Source: Actinomycetota bacterium (lineage in GTDB: Bacteria > Actinomycetota > Actinomycetes > JACCUZ01). From it: a DNA stretch of 6,331 nt. The DNA lies in contig JAVEDG010000384.1 of the NCBI GenBank assembly GCA_030841245.1, forward strand, positions 1 to 6,331, read 5' to 3'. Below, one piece after another: positions 4,917 to 6,331 of the stretch (position 1 is its first letter; each line of letters starts with the position of its first letter). Made by a program: the position numbers and the translations under genes. The notes under the pieces were generated by a model that was not told the origin of the DNA, did not search any database, and saw only the letters and a list, made by a program, of their open reading frames with translations.

Positions 4917-6331
4917 ATGCCCCCAGCAGTCAGCAAGTGGCACGGGAACCCGTGGGCGATCCTGATCACCCTGTCCCTGGGGTTCTTCATGACGCTGCTC
5001 GACCTGACGATCGTCAACATCGCCATCCCCAGCATGATCACCGCTCTGGGCGCCTCGCTCGACGAGATCCTCTGGGTGGTCAATGCCTACGTTCTGGTAC
5101 TGGCCGTGTTGCTCATCACCGCGGGCCGGCTGGGCGACCTGCGCGGCCAGCGCACCCTGTTCGTTGCCGGGATCGTGGTCTTCACCGCGGCGAGCCTGGC
5201 CTGCGGGCTGGCGCCCAACCCGGCGCTGCTGATCGCCTTCCGGGCCGTGCAGGGCCTCGGGGCAGCCTTGTTGATGCCGCAGACGATGGCCATCATCATC
5301 GGAACCTTCCCGGCGGACCGACGTGGCACCGCCCTCGGCATCTGGGGCGCCGTTGCCGGCCTGGCCACTGTCGCCGGCCCGACGCTTGGTGGCGTCCTGG
5401 TGACCTACGCGAGCTGGCGCTGGATCTTCATCGTCAACGTGCCGATCGGGCTGCTCGTGCTGGCGATGACGTTCGCCTTCATCCCGGATGCCCGGCTGGA
5501 GCGCCAGCACAGGCTCGACCTGCTGGGCGTCGGCATCGCCACCGCCGGCCTGTTCTGCCTGACGTTCGCCCTGATCGAGGGCCAGCGCTACTCGTGGAAC
5601 GGCGCGATCGTCGTGCTGCTCGTCGCCGCGGCAGTCCTCACCGTGCTCTTCCTGCTGCAGCAGCGCAGCCGCCAGGCCGCGGAGCCGCTGGTGCCGTTCT
5701 CACTGTTCCGTAACCGCAACTTCACGGTGATCAACGCCGTCGCGTCACTGGTCTCCGTCGCGATCCTCGGCTTCTTCCTCCCGTTCACCATCTATCTGCA
5801 GTCCGTGCTGGGCTACTCCGCCATCAAGGCGGGGCTCATCCTGGCGCCGATGTCCCTGATCGCCCTGGTCCTCGCACCCGTCGCCGGGAAGATGTCGGAC
5901 AGAGTCGGTGGCAAGTACATCCTGATGAGCGGCCTGGCTTTGTATGGCCTCGGTGCGGCCATCCTCGCGGTGCAGTCCAGCACCGACTCATCTTGGCCGG
6001 CTTTCATGCCCGCGATCGCAGTCATGGGCTTGGGGATGGGCGGGATCTGGGCTCCGATGGCGACCGAGGCCATGCGCGGCGTGCCGATGGTGCTCGCCGG
6101 CGCGGCCGCCGGGGTGAACAACACTCTGCGCCAGGTCGGGTCCGTCGTCGGCAGCGCGGCAGTCGGTGCGCTGCTCCAAAACCAGCTGGCGAACACGCTG
6201 AGGGACGAGGCCACGACACGGTCGGGAGCGCTGCCCGCCGACGTACGGAGCCGGTTCATCGAAAGCTTCGCGGCCAGCGCCAAGGGCGGGATCGAGGTCG
6301 GGCCGAGCCACGCAGCCGCGCCGAGCGGATC
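4917..6331 (+). CDS. DHA2-family MFS multidrug transporter, EmrB/QacA type (partial, C-terminus beyond right edge)
   Basis: The frame runs 471 codons from ATG 4917 to the edge without a stop. It encodes an inner-membrane proton antiporter of the 14-helix DHA2 group. Family motifs appear in order: LLDLTIVNIAIP in helix 1 (27-38), motif A GRLGDLRGQR (70-79), motif B around R109 (RAVQGLGAA), and antiporter motif C with G154-P155 and GG158-159. SWRWIFIVNVPIG follows at 166-178, then EPLVPFSLFRNRNF (256-269) before the C-terminal half and a second-half motif-A-like GKMSDRVGGK (324-333). About 13 hydrophobic segments are visible; the polar stretch from roughly 425 should be the long loop before the last helix. 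Export of drugs or small amphipathic metabolites is inferred from family; the pairing with the MetE-like gene suggests export of a thiol- or methyl-containing product or an inhibitor. It starts on the base after the preceding stop and has its own Shine-Dalgarno. Confidence 0.93.
   Translation, partial: MPPAVSKWHGNPWAILITLSLGFFMTLLDLTIVNIAIPSMITALGASLDEILWVVNAYVLVLAVLLITAGRLGDLRGQRTLFVAGIVVFTAASLACGLAPNPALLIAFRAVQGLGAALLMPQTMAIIIGTFPADRRGTALGIWGAVAGLATVAGPTLGGVLVTYASWRWIFIVNVPIGLLVLAMTFAFIPDARLERQHRLDLLGVGIATAGLFCLTFALIEGQRYSWNGAIVVLLVAAAVLTVLFLLQQRSRQAAEPLVPFSLFRNRNFTVINAVASLVSVAILGFFLPFTIYLQSVLGYSAIKAGLILAPMSLIALVLAPVAGKMSDRVGGKYILMSGLALYGLGAAILAVQSSTDSSWPAFMPAIAVMGLGMGGIWAPMATEAMRGVPMVLAGAAAGVNNTLRQVGSVVGSAAVGALLQNQLANTLRDEATTRSGALPADVRSRFIESFAASAKGGIEVGPSHAAAPSG

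Noticed and set aside
3804..5510. Long 568-codon open frame on the minus strand opposite the MetE-like and MFS genes
   Set aside because: Its translation is rich in Arg, Gly, His and Asp without motifs, while the plus-strand frames hold complete family signatures. It is the usual antisense shadow in high-GC DNA.
4937..5713. 258-codon plus-strand frame inside the transporter
   Set aside because: It is out of frame with the MFS motifs and lacks membrane segments; it is a shifted-frame shadow.
6327..6331. Sequence ending in GGATC, possibly a Sau3AI/BamHI cloning junction of a library insert
   Set aside because: GATC occurs many times in the window and the ending may be coincidence; nothing else in the sequence shows a vector or cloning boundary.

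Overview
The window is high-GC DNA, densely coding, with GTG starts, near-zero gene spacing and protein families typical of soil Actinomycetota. The families are a LAL-type LuxR regulator, an F420-oxidoreductase-like NAD(P)-binding protein and a DHA2 drug transporter. The regulator's closing visible stretch reads like those of actinobacterial or thermoleophilic genomes. Genus cannot be fixed from the sequence alone.

The layout has three parts. (1) Positions 1-1121, minus strand, hold the N-terminal 373 codons of a large ATP-binding LuxR-family (LAL) regulator whose C-terminal part lies beyond the left edge. (2) A 106-bp divergent intergenic region at 1122-1227 is followed by a tight plus-strand operon. 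Its genes are a Rossmann-fold F420-reductase-like protein (1228-1890), an MBL-fold metallo-hydrolase (1887-2846, sharing ATGA with the gene before) and a hormone-sensitive-lipase-family alpha/beta hydrolase (2846-3778, sharing one base with the gene before). (3) After a 97-bp gap there is a second plus-strand pair. It consists of a short, core-only MetE-like zinc methyltransferase (3876-4916) and, starting on the next base, a DHA2/EmrB-type MFS transporter (4917 to the right edge, lacking its last portion).

The first operon looks like an inducible catabolic or detoxification cassette: an esterase, a second hydrolase with a full binuclear metal site, and a putative reductase. The divergent LAL protein is the obvious candidate regulator. 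No substrate can be named from the sequence. The second pair links a thiol methyl- or alkyl-transfer enzyme to an exporter, and the two are almost certainly co-translated. Whether the two parts belong to one physiological system is open; the gap between them and a mild change in leucine codon preference suggest they may be separate units.

Both outer genes are cut by the window edges. I see no RNA genes, CRISPR arrays, insertion sequences or convincing intrinsic terminators.
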